Positions 27,101 through 36,100 of a DNA stretch of 64,000 bases are shown here, one piece after another. The position numbers and the translations under genes were made by a program. The notes below the pieces were generated by a model. It was not told where the DNA came from, did not search any database, and saw only the letters and a list, made by a program, of their open reading frames with translations. This stretch comes from Dolichospermum sp. LEGE 00240 (GTDB lineage: Bacteria; Cyanobacteriota; Cyanobacteriia; Cyanobacteriales; Nostocaceae). Each line of letters starts with the position of its first letter. The first letter of the stretch is position 1. Where the stretch lies: NCBI RefSeq assembly GCF_015207875.1, contig NZ_JADEVZ010000011.1:33448-97447 (forward strand), in the 5' to 3' direction.

Positions 27101-27989
27101 CTTGAAGGTGGGTGTCTTCCCAAACCATTTTATAACCAGGGGTGACAACTTTCACCCAATTATTTCCCACAGCTTCGGAAACAAATTGACCACTCCAATC
27201 ATCACTAAAACGATACACCCCGACGCGATCGCATTTCAATAGTTGGCGGATTTCTTGAGTGGTTGTTTGAAAGATTTTTTCGACATCTGGCTGTTGTAAA
27301 ATCTTGGTAATAACTTTCGCTGCTGACTGCTTGGCTAGGGAAGATTGTTTGAGTTCTTTTTGTAATTTAAATCCCTGAAACCTGTAAGTAATTTCTGTGG
27401 TAATTTGTGATAAAAGTGTGGTTTCTGTTTCTTGCCATTGTCGAGGTGTGCTACAGCTATGAACTACCAATAAACCCCATACTTTACCATCAACAAAAAT
27501 AGGTAAGCTTAAACTAGCTCTGACTTGAAATTTTTCCAGTAGTTGCTTTTGGTATGGGGTAACTTGAATTTGACTAATATCGTCAATAATTACAGGTTCT
27601 AAATAATCTGCACTGGTATAAACACCAAAGACAATAGCCGCCAGAGTTTCATTAATCCCAGGTGTCCAACCAGTGCTTCTTGCTTCAGCTAAAACAGTTC
27701 CAGTATCATCAGTGTGAAACTGATAAATTAAGACGCGATCGCATACTAACTTAACTTTAATTTCTGCTACAGTTACAGATAATAACTTCTCCAAATCCCC
27801 AACTTGGCGCATTTTAGCAGTTATCTCTTGAAACCGCTGTCTCCAGATTTTAAATTCCTGGGCAATTAAACTTTTACTAGATGCGTCATAATTAAATCCA
27901 TTCCCATTGTCTTTTTTCTTTTCTTCATTCTGTGCTGTACTAAAAATGTTTCTAGCATCTTCATTTGGGTTCTGATATAAAGTTGTCAT
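24123..27989 (-). CDS. PixJ/PtxD-like phototaxis receptor: five GAF domains, HAMP, MCP signalling domain
   Basis: This 1288-residue receptor has five GAF domains (about 62-205, 235-385, 418-565, 600-745, 785-935), a HAMP-like segment (about 965-1015) and a methyl-accepting signalling domain to the C-terminus. GAF2 (C322-H323) and GAF4 (C688-H689) carry the cyanobacteriochrome Cys-His chromophore site plus the tryptophan motif WEDTHLQET of red/green types. GAF3 (C505-Y506) and GAF5 (C873-Y874) keep the cysteine but not the histidine. GAF5 also has C845 in DDPCLQ, where DXCF-type sensors have a second cysteine. GAF1 lacks the cysteine. There are no obvious transmembrane helices. It should report light colour to the PixL-like kinase. 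Confidence 0.92.
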   Translation of the reverse strand: MTTLYQNPNEDARNIFSTAQNEEKKKDNGNGFNYDASSKSLIAQEFKIWRQRFQEITAKMRQVGDLEKLLSVTVAEIKVKLVCDRVLIYQFHTDDTGTVLAEARSTGWTPGINETLAAIVFGVYTSADYLEPVIIDDISQIQVTPYQKQLLEKFQVRASLSLPIFVDGKVWGLLVVHSCSTPRQWQETETTLLSQITTEITYRFQGFKLQKELKQSSLAKQSAAKVITKILQQPDVEKIFQTTTQEIRQLLKCDRVGVYRFSDDWSGQFVSEAVGNNWVKVVTPGYKMVWEDTHLQETKGGRYAQGETFVVNDTYKIGLAQCHIDILEQLEAKAYIISPIFSGEKLWGLLAAYQNTGAREWQDWEVSFLNQIGSQFGVAVSQGEYLGKVQRQTEQLTQITKQQKALTKIINRIQQSLNMGEILKIATQELRQVLQCDRVAVYQFHPDFSGKFVTESVSNSWGKLVNTDIKDIIEDTYLQETKGARFAKGETIAVNDIYQANITPCYLELLEQFEAKAYINVPIFFGDQLWGLLAAYQNSAPREWQSSEISFLSQVSLQFSLAKTQIDYLQTVESKSEELAQRAEQEKAINRIVNRIRQSLDVEEIFKTTTQEVRQALQCDRVGVYQFNPDWGGKFIAESVGNGWTKTVTRDFQMVWEDTHLQETQGGRYAKGETFVVNDIYQAGHAQCHLEILEQIEVKAYMIVPIFFEEKLWGLLAAYQNSAPRTWQPSEANFLTQIGLQFSLAKSQVDYLDRLRQQSAKIAQIVEQEKTFSKIVNQIRQSLTSGIEEILKSTTHDIRQLLKCDRAAVYKFTSDWGGHFVAESVAPGWIKLVTSELKTAFDDPCLQAMNGGDYKKGNKLIVSDIYQASFDTCYIEILEGFEAKAYAIVPILFGEKLWGLLAVYQNDRTRHWQESETNLLARIGDQLGLALQQTEFLQQLQNQSAKLSEAANREKAAKELLQQRSIQLLIALKPALKGDLTVRAPITEDEIGTIADAYNGTVQALQQIVIQVQTASQQVAQTSSNSSNSLVGLTHLAEQQSGEITKALGDLQQMLNSSQAVVNNAQLVQIAVQEANKTVDSGDTAMNETVNAIQAIRETVAQTSKKIKRLSESSQKISKVVNLISSFATQTNVLALNAAIEATRAGEYGKGFAVVADEVRSLSRQSAAATIEIEKLVQEIQAETGEVAVAMETGIQQVVEGTNLVNETRQNLNAIVSATAEISQLIERITEATQIQMQQSGTVTKSMNDVAEIANKTFGESQEIANVFQSLTGMAQDLLATASKFKVK

Positions 27990-28099
27990 GCCATTAACCT
28001 CAATAATTATAGTAGTAGTGAACTAGGGACTGGGGATTGGTGATTGGTAGTTTTATTCCTTCTTCTTTTTGTTCCTCTTTCTTCCTCCTGACTCCTTAT

Positions 28100-28573
28100 T
28101 TAACTATGTGTTGTCCACATAGAAGTTTCCAGCATTGCTGAAGCATCCAAATTAAAAATCATTTGTTCAGAATCACTAATGAAATACCCCTGCAAAAAAG
28201 GTATCATTTCTGGATAAAAAACCTCCCCAGATGGTTGTTTCATTTCCTGGGTATCTAACCAATCAATATCTATGAGTTGACGGATTAAAATTCCCAAATA
28301 CTTGCCTTCATGTTCTACCACTAATGCCATCATTTTAGAGAGAAAACTTGACCCTTGTAAAAGTGGTGGATAACCTAACATTTCTTCCAAGTCAACCAAC
28401 CACAACATTTCCCCCCGCCAATTATAAATACCGACAACACAATTAGGCATTTGGGGAACACCACATATTTCTGTCAGTGGTATTTGTACAACTTCTGTAA
28501 TTTGTTCTAGGGGAATTACTGCTGTATCTCTGACTCCTAAAGAAAAGCTTAAAAATTTTTGTTTGGTTTCCAA
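28100..28573 (-). CDS. CheW-like coupling protein (PixI-type)
   Basis: CheW proteins link chemoreceptor signalling domains to the CheA kinase. The 157-residue protein shows the CheW beta-barrel pattern: FLSFSLGVRDTAVIPLEQIT near the start, ICGVPQMPNCVVGIYNWRGE, MLWLVDLEEMLG, and the later KYLGILIRQL strand. It lies between the receptor and CheY-type genes, the same position as pixI in the Synechocystis phototaxis operon. It appears intact and soluble. Confidence 0.92.
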   Translation of the reverse strand: METKQKFLSFSLGVRDTAVIPLEQITEVVQIPLTEICGVPQMPNCVVGIYNWRGEMLWLVDLEEMLGYPPLLQGSSFLSKMMALVVEHEGKYLGILIRQLIDIDWLDTQEMKQPSGEVFYPEMIPFLQGYFISDSEQMIFNLDASAMLETSMWTTHS

Positions 28574-28702
28574 AATTAATTTCCCCCCACCCTCAATAAT
28601 TCTTTTTAGCCCCTAAAAATGTAGATTGCTTTACCGAAGGGGTAAAGATCTCTGCAAATTTTAAATCTAAAATCTAAAATTCGGTGACTAACCCACAATC
28701 CA

Positions 28703-29065
28703 TCATTTAATCAATCTTTTTAAAGTCAGGACTAATTCTTCCTTATCTACTGGTTTAGCTAAATAAGCATCAGCACCTAACATCTTCCCCCATATTTTAT
28801 CTACATCACTGCTTTTAGTAGAGCAAAAAACTACAGGAATCTTACTAGTTTCGGCATTATTTTTTAACTCCCGACAAACTTCAAAGCCGCTTTTACCAGG
28901 CAAAATTACATCCAAAACTATTACATCCGGTTTATGCCTACTTAGTTTATCTTGTGCTTCTTCACTACTCTTCGCACAAACAACGAAATAACCAGCCTGT
29001 TGTAAGTATTTACTGATAACTTCCATATCAGTTAAGCCATCTTCCACCACTAGAACCGTACTCAT
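28703..29065 (-). CDS. CheY-like response regulator (PixH-type)
   Basis: The protein is a stand-alone receiver domain of 120 residues: N-terminal VLVVEDGLTD with the acidic metal site, phosphoacceptor aspartate in VIVLDVILPGKSG, VVFCSTKS, and the lysine of YLAKPVDKEE. With no output domain it should act like CheY or as a phosphate sink, as proposed for PixH/PilH proteins near type IV pili. It sits between the PatA-like regulator and the CheW-like gene. Confidence 0.93.
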   Translation of the reverse strand: MSTVLVVEDGLTDMEVISKYLQQAGYFVVCAKSSEEAQDKLSRHKPDVIVLDVILPGKSGFEVCRELKNNAETSKIPVVFCSTKSSDVDKIWGKMLGADAYLAKPVDKEELVLTLKRLIK

Positions 29066-29313
29066 GACAATTACCTATTGAATTCTTTTCAGAATGTTAA
29101 CAAAAACAGCAAATATCCAATTATACAGATCAAATAACCACTTTTTGATGTTTTATTTTATCTCACGTAATAAATTGTATACACTTTCCTCCGTCACAAC
29201 TGCATATCTAGCAGAGATTAGCATACCTAATCACAAATTTTAGCTATGATAAATCATTCTTACAAAGATTTAATGCTGGTCGTAACCAACAAAATAATCG
29301 AGAGTTAACATTA

Positions 29314-30531
29314 CTAACCATCATGTAAGTTCTCATCAATAGCTTCTAAATTAGGATCATGATTATTGTTTGATAAATTGGGGATGCGTAAATATTTACG
29401 GACTACATTCATAACCCGATCTGCTACGATTGGTTTAGAAATAAAGTCTGTAGAGCCGACAACTTTCGCCCGAACTCTATCTATTAAACCATCATTACCA
29501 GTTAATATGATTACTGGTGTCTCCGCAAAAGCGGAAATTCTGCGTAATTGTGTACATATTTCATAGCCACTGGCTATGGGCATAATCAAATCCAAGAAAA
29601 TTAAATCTGGCTTTTGTTGGATGATAATAGGTAAAGCTTGGATAGCGTCTTGGATTTTAAGAAATCTCAGTCCGTGACGGGTCATAATTTCTTCTAAGAT
29701 GTTACAAACCTGGGGACTGTCATCTACACAGGCTATTAATGGAGGAGATTGATTTCTGGGTTGTCTACCAGTGGAACTATTAGATTCAACTGTTAAGGGT
29801 AAATCAGGTACTGAGACTAACTCAATAATGCCTTTAAGGATATAGGGAAGTAGGGAACGTGCTACAGGCATGACATCTTGTTTCATTCTGATGCTTAACT
29901 CCCGTAATGTGAATTGACCATTAATTAAACTCACAAAATTTTTATATACAGATGGATTGACCATTTGCTGTAGTTGTTCTGGTCGCCGCAGGACTGGTGC
30001 TAAATTAGGAGAAATATTTGCTAATCCAGCTTGTGACCAAATTGACCAGGCATCTCGCATTTGTTTAATGGACATATCTGCATTCGTGAAGCTCATAGGC
30101 ATTTCTAATATAATTTTCTGACTGTAACTACAAGTAACAGCGGCAAAACCTAGTTCTCGAGCTAGATCAAAAAATAATTCGGCTATAGTGTTTTCAACAA
30201 TGGCATGAATTTTTTCTCTCTGGATTTTTTGTCTTTTGTATAAAATGTCTATGAGATTATAATCCCAATAGTCAATGGCTATATCTTCATAACGACAGCG
30301 GATTTTCGTGATATCAATATCAGGACAATATTGAGCCATGTTTCTGCGCCAACGCCTGAAGGGATGATCACTACCTGTAGCCCATACTATTCTGCCCAAA
30401 CGATAATAGAAAGTCCATTGTCGCCCTTGAGAACTCCTGATATTTAGTTGTCCGTTGTATTGGACTTGAGTACACTTTTTAAATTCATGGAATAGGTTTT
30501 GCGCTTCTGTTGCTTCTGGCTTGGTCATCAT
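29314..30531 (-). CDS. PatA-like response regulator (PixG-type)
   Basis: This 405-residue protein has an N-terminal DUF4388/PatA-type region (about 10-245: NIRSSQGRQWTFYYRLGRIV, VWATGSDHPFRRW) and a C-terminal receiver domain (about 265-385) with DDS, the acceptor aspartate in LIFLDLIMPIASG and the lysine of FISKPI. PatA-type regulators in cyanobacteria act in phototaxis (PixG, acting on type IV pili) and in heterocyst patterning (PatA). First position in a chemotaxis-type operon supports the phototaxis role. The 450-base region upstream should carry the operon promoter, and a 248-base gap follows the gene. Confidence 0.9.
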   Translation of the reverse strand: MMTKPEATEAQNLFHEFKKCTQVQYNGQLNIRSSQGRQWTFYYRLGRIVWATGSDHPFRRWRRNMAQYCPDIDITKIRCRYEDIAIDYWDYNLIDILYKRQKIQREKIHAIVENTIAELFFDLARELGFAAVTCSYSQKIILEMPMSFTNADMSIKQMRDAWSIWSQAGLANISPNLAPVLRRPEQLQQMVNPSVYKNFVSLINGQFTLRELSIRMKQDVMPVARSLLPYILKGIIELVSVPDLPLTVESNSSTGRQPRNQSPPLIACVDDSPQVCNILEEIMTRHGLRFLKIQDAIQALPIIIQQKPDLIFLDLIMPIASGYEICTQLRRISAFAETPVIILTGNDGLIDRVRAKVVGSTDFISKPIVADRVMNVVRKYLRIPNLSNNNHDPNLEAIDENLHDG

Positions 30532-30981
30532 GCTTTCCCTGAAAATTTATTGATTAAGTATTTATAAAAATCCATGCTTGGCTTCTTTTACAAGCCTTTG
30601 ACAATTTAATTGGGAGGATTAATACCTGTGCCAACTTTCTAAATATAGATATGCAACCCAATAAAATCGTTACGATATCAATAGGGTTTCAGACGTTTGG
30701 TGAAGGTCTTGGAGGATTCCACACAAATGTAATTTAGCTTTTGTGATTATGTAACATGACTCGATATTTAGAATAGTAGTAAATATTAAAAAGTCCCAGA
30801 TTGATTTAGCGGTATGCAATTAACCATCTGTTTTATTTACTCAATAGTCCTATGATATCATACTCATTTTCTCTATGATCCTATATCAGTAAGAACGCTT
30901 ATTTTCAGAGTAGAAGAAGCAATAGGTAATTATCAATTACCCATTTTTAATTCTGTTTTGCCCTGTTGGTAACTTTAGTAG
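30532..30981. other. Intergenic region upstream of the phototaxis operon
   Basis: These 450 bases are AT-rich with no gene. A TTTAGCGGTATGCAATTAAC string near 30807 matches the end of the family A MITE over about a dozen bases and may be a worn remnant. The promoter for the minus-strand operon should lie near 30540-30700; no clear boxes are visible. Confidence 0.55.
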
Positions 30982-31902
30982 TTAACTATTCTGATTGTAG
31001 CTGTTTGCAGCTAGTCGAAGATTACCGTGATGGGCTGCTAATAGTTTTTTACCTGCTTCTTGGTCTAACTTAGTCCAGTGCATTAATAATGCTAATTTAA
31101 CCCATTTACCGCTATTTTCTAGTAAAAGACCAGCCGCTTCTCGACTTAAACCGGTGAGGTCTTGTAAGATGCGTAAAGCGCGATCGCGTAATTTTTGATT
31201 AGTGACAGCAACATCAACCATGCGATTCCCATAGACCTTACCTAGTTTCACCATTACCCCCGTCGAGAGAGTATTCAAGACTAATTTGGTCACTGTTCCT
31301 GCTTTCAAGCGAGTAGAACCTGCTAAAACTTCTGGACCTGTCAACAACCGAATGTCAATATCAGCTTCAATAGTAACTTGTTCGGTGGGAACACAGGCGA
31401 TAAAAATAGTCTTAGCTCCCCGTTGACGCGCTGCATTAATGGCACCGTGAACGAAAGGAGTTGTTCCCCCAGCAGTAATACCGACAACTACATCCAATTG
31501 GGTAATTTGTCGTTGAGCGATCGCACTTTCCCCATCTTCAGACCGATCTTCCAAATCCTCGGAACTGCGGACTAATGCTCCCGCACCACCAGCAATAATC
31601 CCTTGTACCAATTCTGGGGAAGTACAGAAAGTAGGTGGACACTCAGCAGCATCCAATACTCCTAATCTCCCACTGGTCCCTGCACCTACATAAAATAAAC
31701 GCCCACCTTGATGTAGTCTTTCTGCTGTGCAGTCAATAGCTGCTGCTAACTGAATCTTCGCCGCTGCTACTGCTGCTACTGCTTTTTGGTCTTCGCTATT
31801 AAATAACTCCACCAGTTCCAAGGAGTTGAGTTGGTCTAAATTAATACTATTAGGATTAACTTGTTCGGTGAGTAAATGCCCGCGTTCCTGAAAATTTGTC
31901 AT
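30982..31902 (-). CDS. murQ: N-acetylmuramic acid 6-phosphate etherase
   Basis: MurQ removes the lactyl ether from N-acetylmuramic acid 6-phosphate, giving N-acetylglucosamine 6-phosphate and D-lactate for cell-wall recycling. The 306-residue protein has the SIS-domain signature GGRLFYVGAGTSGRLGVLDA, the active-site region DAAECPPTF, GITAGGTTPFVHGA, GPEVLAGSTRLKAGTVTKLV and MVDVAVTNQKLRDRA. Length is typical. No phosphotransferase or anhydromuropeptide gene is adjacent. Confidence 0.96.
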   Translation of the reverse strand: MTNFQERGHLLTEQVNPNSINLDQLNSLELVELFNSEDQKAVAAVAAAKIQLAAAIDCTAERLHQGGRLFYVGAGTSGRLGVLDAAECPPTFCTSPELVQGIIAGGAGALVRSSEDLEDRSEDGESAIAQRQITQLDVVVGITAGGTTPFVHGAINAARQRGAKTIFIACVPTEQVTIEADIDIRLLTGPEVLAGSTRLKAGTVTKLVLNTLSTGVMVKLGKVYGNRMVDVAVTNQKLRDRALRILQDLTGLSREAAGLLLENSGKWVKLALLMHWTKLDQEAGKKLLAAHHGNLRLAANSYNQNS

Positions 31903-31968
31903 TTGTTATTTGTTAGTTTTTATTTACCCATAATGACCAATGACCAATGATCAATGACCAATGACTAA

Positions 31969-32388
31969 TTATAATAAACCTTCCAGTTTGCGCCGAATAC
32001 TGTCTAAATCAGAGTTAGCAACTTCTGGCGCAGATGGACTGTAAGATAAAAAGTCCTCATCAGTATCCTCTATTTCTGGTTCAGCTTGCCAATCAGTTTG
32101 TTCAACATTCGTTTCCGGTGGCAATACTAATTCACTATTTTCCGCCACAATTTCCCAGATATAGCCAGTGCTTTCGCAAAATTCCTTAATATCATCAGCA
32201 TTCATCATTTCCACTGTCGGGACAGCAAAGTCCTGCGCTTCTAACATTAAAGCAAAGCGGGTGGCATCATCCTCCGACTCAAACATGAGGATTTTATTCC
32301 CCTCCACCCCTTGAGCATTGCTAATCCGAATGCTGTGAATCCCCTCATTATCAGTGCCAGCATTGAACATTAGTACAAAAACACGCAT
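31969..32388 (-). CDS. DUF3110 domain protein
   Basis: The 139-residue protein has an N-terminal DUF3110-type domain (about 1-90: MRVFVLMFNAGTDNEGIHSI, MFESEDDATRFALMLEAQDF, IKEFCESTGYIWEIV), a family common in cyanobacteria and plastids and of unknown function. The remaining 45 residues are acidic and probably disordered, ending in a short helix (LDSIRRKLEGLL). It is separated from murQ by 66 bases of ATGACCA heptamers, so co-transcription is possible. Confidence 0.85.
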   Translation of the reverse strand: MRVFVLMFNAGTDNEGIHSIRISNAQGVEGNKILMFESEDDATRFALMLEAQDFAVPTVEMMNADDIKEFCESTGYIWEIVAENSELVLPPETNVEQTDWQAEPEIEDTDEDFLSYSPSAPEVANSDLDSIRRKLEGLL

Positions 32389-32454
32389 TGTCTATCCTTT
32401 GATCAGTTCTCTAATTTATCTTAAAGTTCAATCACTGTATATAGCAATCCTAAA

Positions 32455-33045
32455 TAGGGGTTGCTGAAAAAGTCATCTGTGAGAGCTAGAAGTATGGCTA
32501 AGGCCACGCCGCGCTATCAGGAGAATTTAAAAGAAGTTATAGGTCCGTTGACCCAAGAATCCCCGGTCTGTCTAAAGATACGGGGAGGTGTCAATTTCCC
32601 AATTATCCCGTTATACTCTAAGAGTTCAACGTAAAATTGTGTCTATATTCATTTATCAGGAAGAACGCCGAAAACCCTTGAAAATGTGGCTTCCTGAGTC
32701 AGCCACATTTGGGCTTTAGACAAGGGATGAAGGCTAGAGGCTTTCCTTTATCCTGCATTGACGTTAATTTGAAAATTTGAAATTATTTCAAATTTTCATC
32801 ATTCGTGATACAATCAAATTGTCACTAAAGACATAAAAAGCTACCGAGGGACTCTCGGAAAGTTACGCTTGTCAGATATGATTTCGCCCGCGAGGGCCAA
32901 GGAAATCAGGGCAAGAACCCAAATATTTAAGGAACCCTGCCTGAAACTGGGATAACTGAGGGATATAGACTGAAACTCTCTATGTAATCTCCGCGTCTTT
33001 AGACGCGGAGAGTGTCAAATTTCTAGTACGGTGGATAAGCTTGAG
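32455..33045 (+). mobile_element. IS200/IS605-type remnants, no transposase left
   Basis: Two right-end-like structures are visible. At about 32530-32640 a degenerate tail could encode the end of a TnpB-like protein (VIGPLTQESPVCLKIRGGVN) and ends in a CCCCG...CGGGG hairpin followed by GTGTCAATTT. At about 32768-33020 a 12-bp perfect palindrome (GAAAATTTGAAA, loop TTA, TTTCAAATTTTC) is followed by a structured stretch and a CTCCGCGTCTTTAGACGCGGAG hairpin with the same GTGTCAAATTT tail. These resemble the end and guide-RNA (omega RNA) region of cyanobacterial tnpB elements as I remember them. No reading frame of transposase size remains. Confidence 0.6.
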
Positions 33046-33107
33046 GATTATCCAGTGTCAGTAATTAGTGTTTTGCCAAATATCTGGTAATCAAAGCGTG
33101 CAAACCT

Positions 33108-36100
33108 ATGTCTAACTCTCCTAGTCAAAATTCTCGTCCCGTTAATTTTATGACTAATCGTCTATGGTGGACGATACTTGGCCGTGCTGGCTTAGGTATA
33201 GGTGCTTTGTTATTATTAGGAATTATTGGTGGTGTTTGGCGATTAAAGAGTTTTGTTGATCACGATTTAGTACCATTAGCAACCCAAGGTCTTACTAATA
33301 CTCTCAATCGTCCAGTGAAATTGGGAGCGGTTAAATCCTTTTCCCTGACTGGTGTTCAGTTTGCCGCTTCGGAGATTCCTGCTACACCGACAGATCCAGA
33401 TCGGGTAAATGTCAGGGCAGTAGATGTAGGATTTGATATTTGGAAGTTAGTTATTAACCGCAATCTTCGATTGGATGTAACTTTAATTAATCCAGATGTT
33501 TATGTTGAGCAGGATAGGCAGGGAGGCTGGTTAACGACTACTATCGCTCCACCTACTGAGGCAGGACTGATTAAAACCGATTTAGATAAATTGCGGTTTC
33601 GGGATGCAAATTTGGTATTAGTACCGAAAGTTAGTGAAGGGGCAAAAATTTCCTTACCAGTCCCAGTAAGATTTTCTGGGGTTAATGGCACGGCTCAACT
33701 CTTCTTAGATAAAAATCGCCTAATTAAGTTGGACTTGGCTGGTAAGGCTGTCAGTGGGGGTGGTATTACCATTGTTGGCGATTTAATTCCTGAGAAAACT
33801 TTAGCTGGGGATTTTCGACTCAAAGCTGAAAATCTTCTGGCCGCAGATATTACTCGGATTGTAACTTTACCACTGGTTTTACAAACTGGTAAGGTTAATG
33901 GTGATTTGCGAATTCAGGTGATACCAAAGCAGAAAACCTTACTTTATGGCAATATGGCTCTAGAAGGCGTGACGGTGCAAATTCCCAATCTGCCCCAATT
34001 GCTCAATAATAGTCAGGGAAATCTCAGTTTTGATGGATTGTTAATTAAATTAGATCATATAGTTACAAATTACGGCAAGATTCCGTTAACAGCATCGGGT
34101 ACTATTGATCAGCAAGCAGGGTTTAATTTAAAAGGGCGTGTAAATGCGGTAAGTTTAGCTAATGCCCAAACAACGCTCAAGGTAAAGTTACCATTTCCGG
34201 TGAGTGGTATAGCTCAAGCTGATTTACAGATAGTAGGGAGAATTTCTCAACCTGTATTGTCCGGTAATGTGAGGACGTTGAAAACTGCCCAAATTGATAA
34301 AGTTGATTTTGGGCAAGTTAGTAGTAAATTTGAGCTTATTAGTAGTCAATCTCTCCTGAAAATTACAGATATTCAAGGTAAAACTACTTATGGCGGTGAG
34401 GTTAAGGGTGGGGGGATAATCAAAGTTGGTGAAGTATCGGCACTGGATTTGCAGTTACAAGCCGAAAATCTGCCTGGGGATGCGATCGCTCAAGTATATA
34501 ATATCAAAACAGGCTTCCCCATTGGCCTGATCACAGCCACCGCGGAATTGAAGGGTGTGGCTACTGATACTCAGACTGTAGTTAAATGGCAAGCGCCTCA
34601 AGCCAAATACCCAGTCACGGGGACAAGTATTATTCGTAGCGATCGCACAGTTTCCTTTAGTGATATAGTTGCTAAGGTTGGTGGCGGTATAGTTACTGGT
34701 AGTGGTAGTTATAGTTATGATAGCAAGCGTTGGCAAGCTTTAACTCAAGCTAGTAAAATCCAATTAACATCTTTGGTTGACCAAAAACAGCAGGAAAATA
34801 TTGCTTTGGCTGGGGCGGAATTTAACGGTAGTTTGCGTTTATCAGGAAATTCCTCGCCATTTCAAATAGAAACAATTATTCCTGAAAATGCCAATGTCAA
34901 CATTGCCGGTGGCACAGTCAATATTTCCCAAATCCAATTAAATAACCAAAATTTTACCGCTTTATTGCGAGGAAAAGATTTACGGTTAGGAACAATTTTC
35001 AAACAAGCTAACCCAATTTTAAATAATTCCCTATCAGGTAATTTTATGATTACCAGTAACAGGGAAAATTTCAGTCTAAAAACCTTTTCTGGAATCGGTG
35101 AAGCCTTTCTATCTATTGGTAAACAGACAATTAAAGCTGTTAATATTCAAGTAGCAGAAGGTAGCTATCAAGCAAAAATCCAAGCTGATAATATACCTTT
35201 AACAAAACTCGTAGGGGCGCAGGAAATACGCCCAGAAATGCAGGGAGTGATCACCGGTCAATTGCAAGTAGCGGGTTCGGTGGAATCATTTCAACCAGAA
35301 ACTATTCAAGGAGAAGGGAAAGGCTATTTAAAATTACCTAGTGGTATAGTTAAAGCTTCGGAGATTCAACTGAATAATGGTCATTATCAAGCCTTGTTGG
35401 CTACTTCAGGTTTGCAATTAAAGCCTTTTAATCAGCAGTTAAAAGGACAGTTGGGAGGAAAGTTGCAAGTATCGGGAACTCTAGCTGCTCCCACATTAGC
35501 AGATGTGGCTGCTGTTGGTCGGGTGCGGTTGAGTCAAGGTTTATCAGGTATGGATACACCTATTCAAGCTGATATTGGTTGGAATGGAGAAAAGCTAACT
35601 ATTGATGGTTATAATAGTGCCAATTTTCAAGCTAATAGTCCAACAGCGCTCGCTATAAAAGGTTATTTATTAGCTAATGTTAAGAAATCGGGTGTTCCAG
35701 AAATTACTGATGTTAATTTGAATATCCAGGCTAAAAATTATAGTCTGGAAGGCTTGCCAGTGCAACTACCGGATCTTGCTGATATGGCTGGCAGATTGGA
35801 TTTTAGCGGACAGGTGACAGGAAAACCTACTGCTCCAAATATTACAGCTAAATTAGGGTTACGCAATTTGAAAGTTCAGGAATTTGCTTTTGAGCCATTA
35901 TTGACTGGTAACTTAAATGCTGTATCAGGACAGGGGTTGAGTTTAGATGTTGCTGGTGTCAAGGAACGTATCGCAGTTAGTTTAGACGGTAATAATCGCC
36001 CGAAATCCTTTTTAGTTCAGTGGCAACAAGCATTGTTATCAGGTGCAGCAACAGGATCTGATTGGGATATAAATGTGACTAATTTTCCTTTAAAAGCTTT

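Noticed and set aside
32840..33045. Riboswitch or housekeeping RNA upstream of tamB
   Set aside because: The hairpin with GTGTCAAATTT tail recurs at about 32570-32610 and fits an IS200/IS605 end better than any riboswitch I know; tmRNA and SRP RNA signatures are absent.
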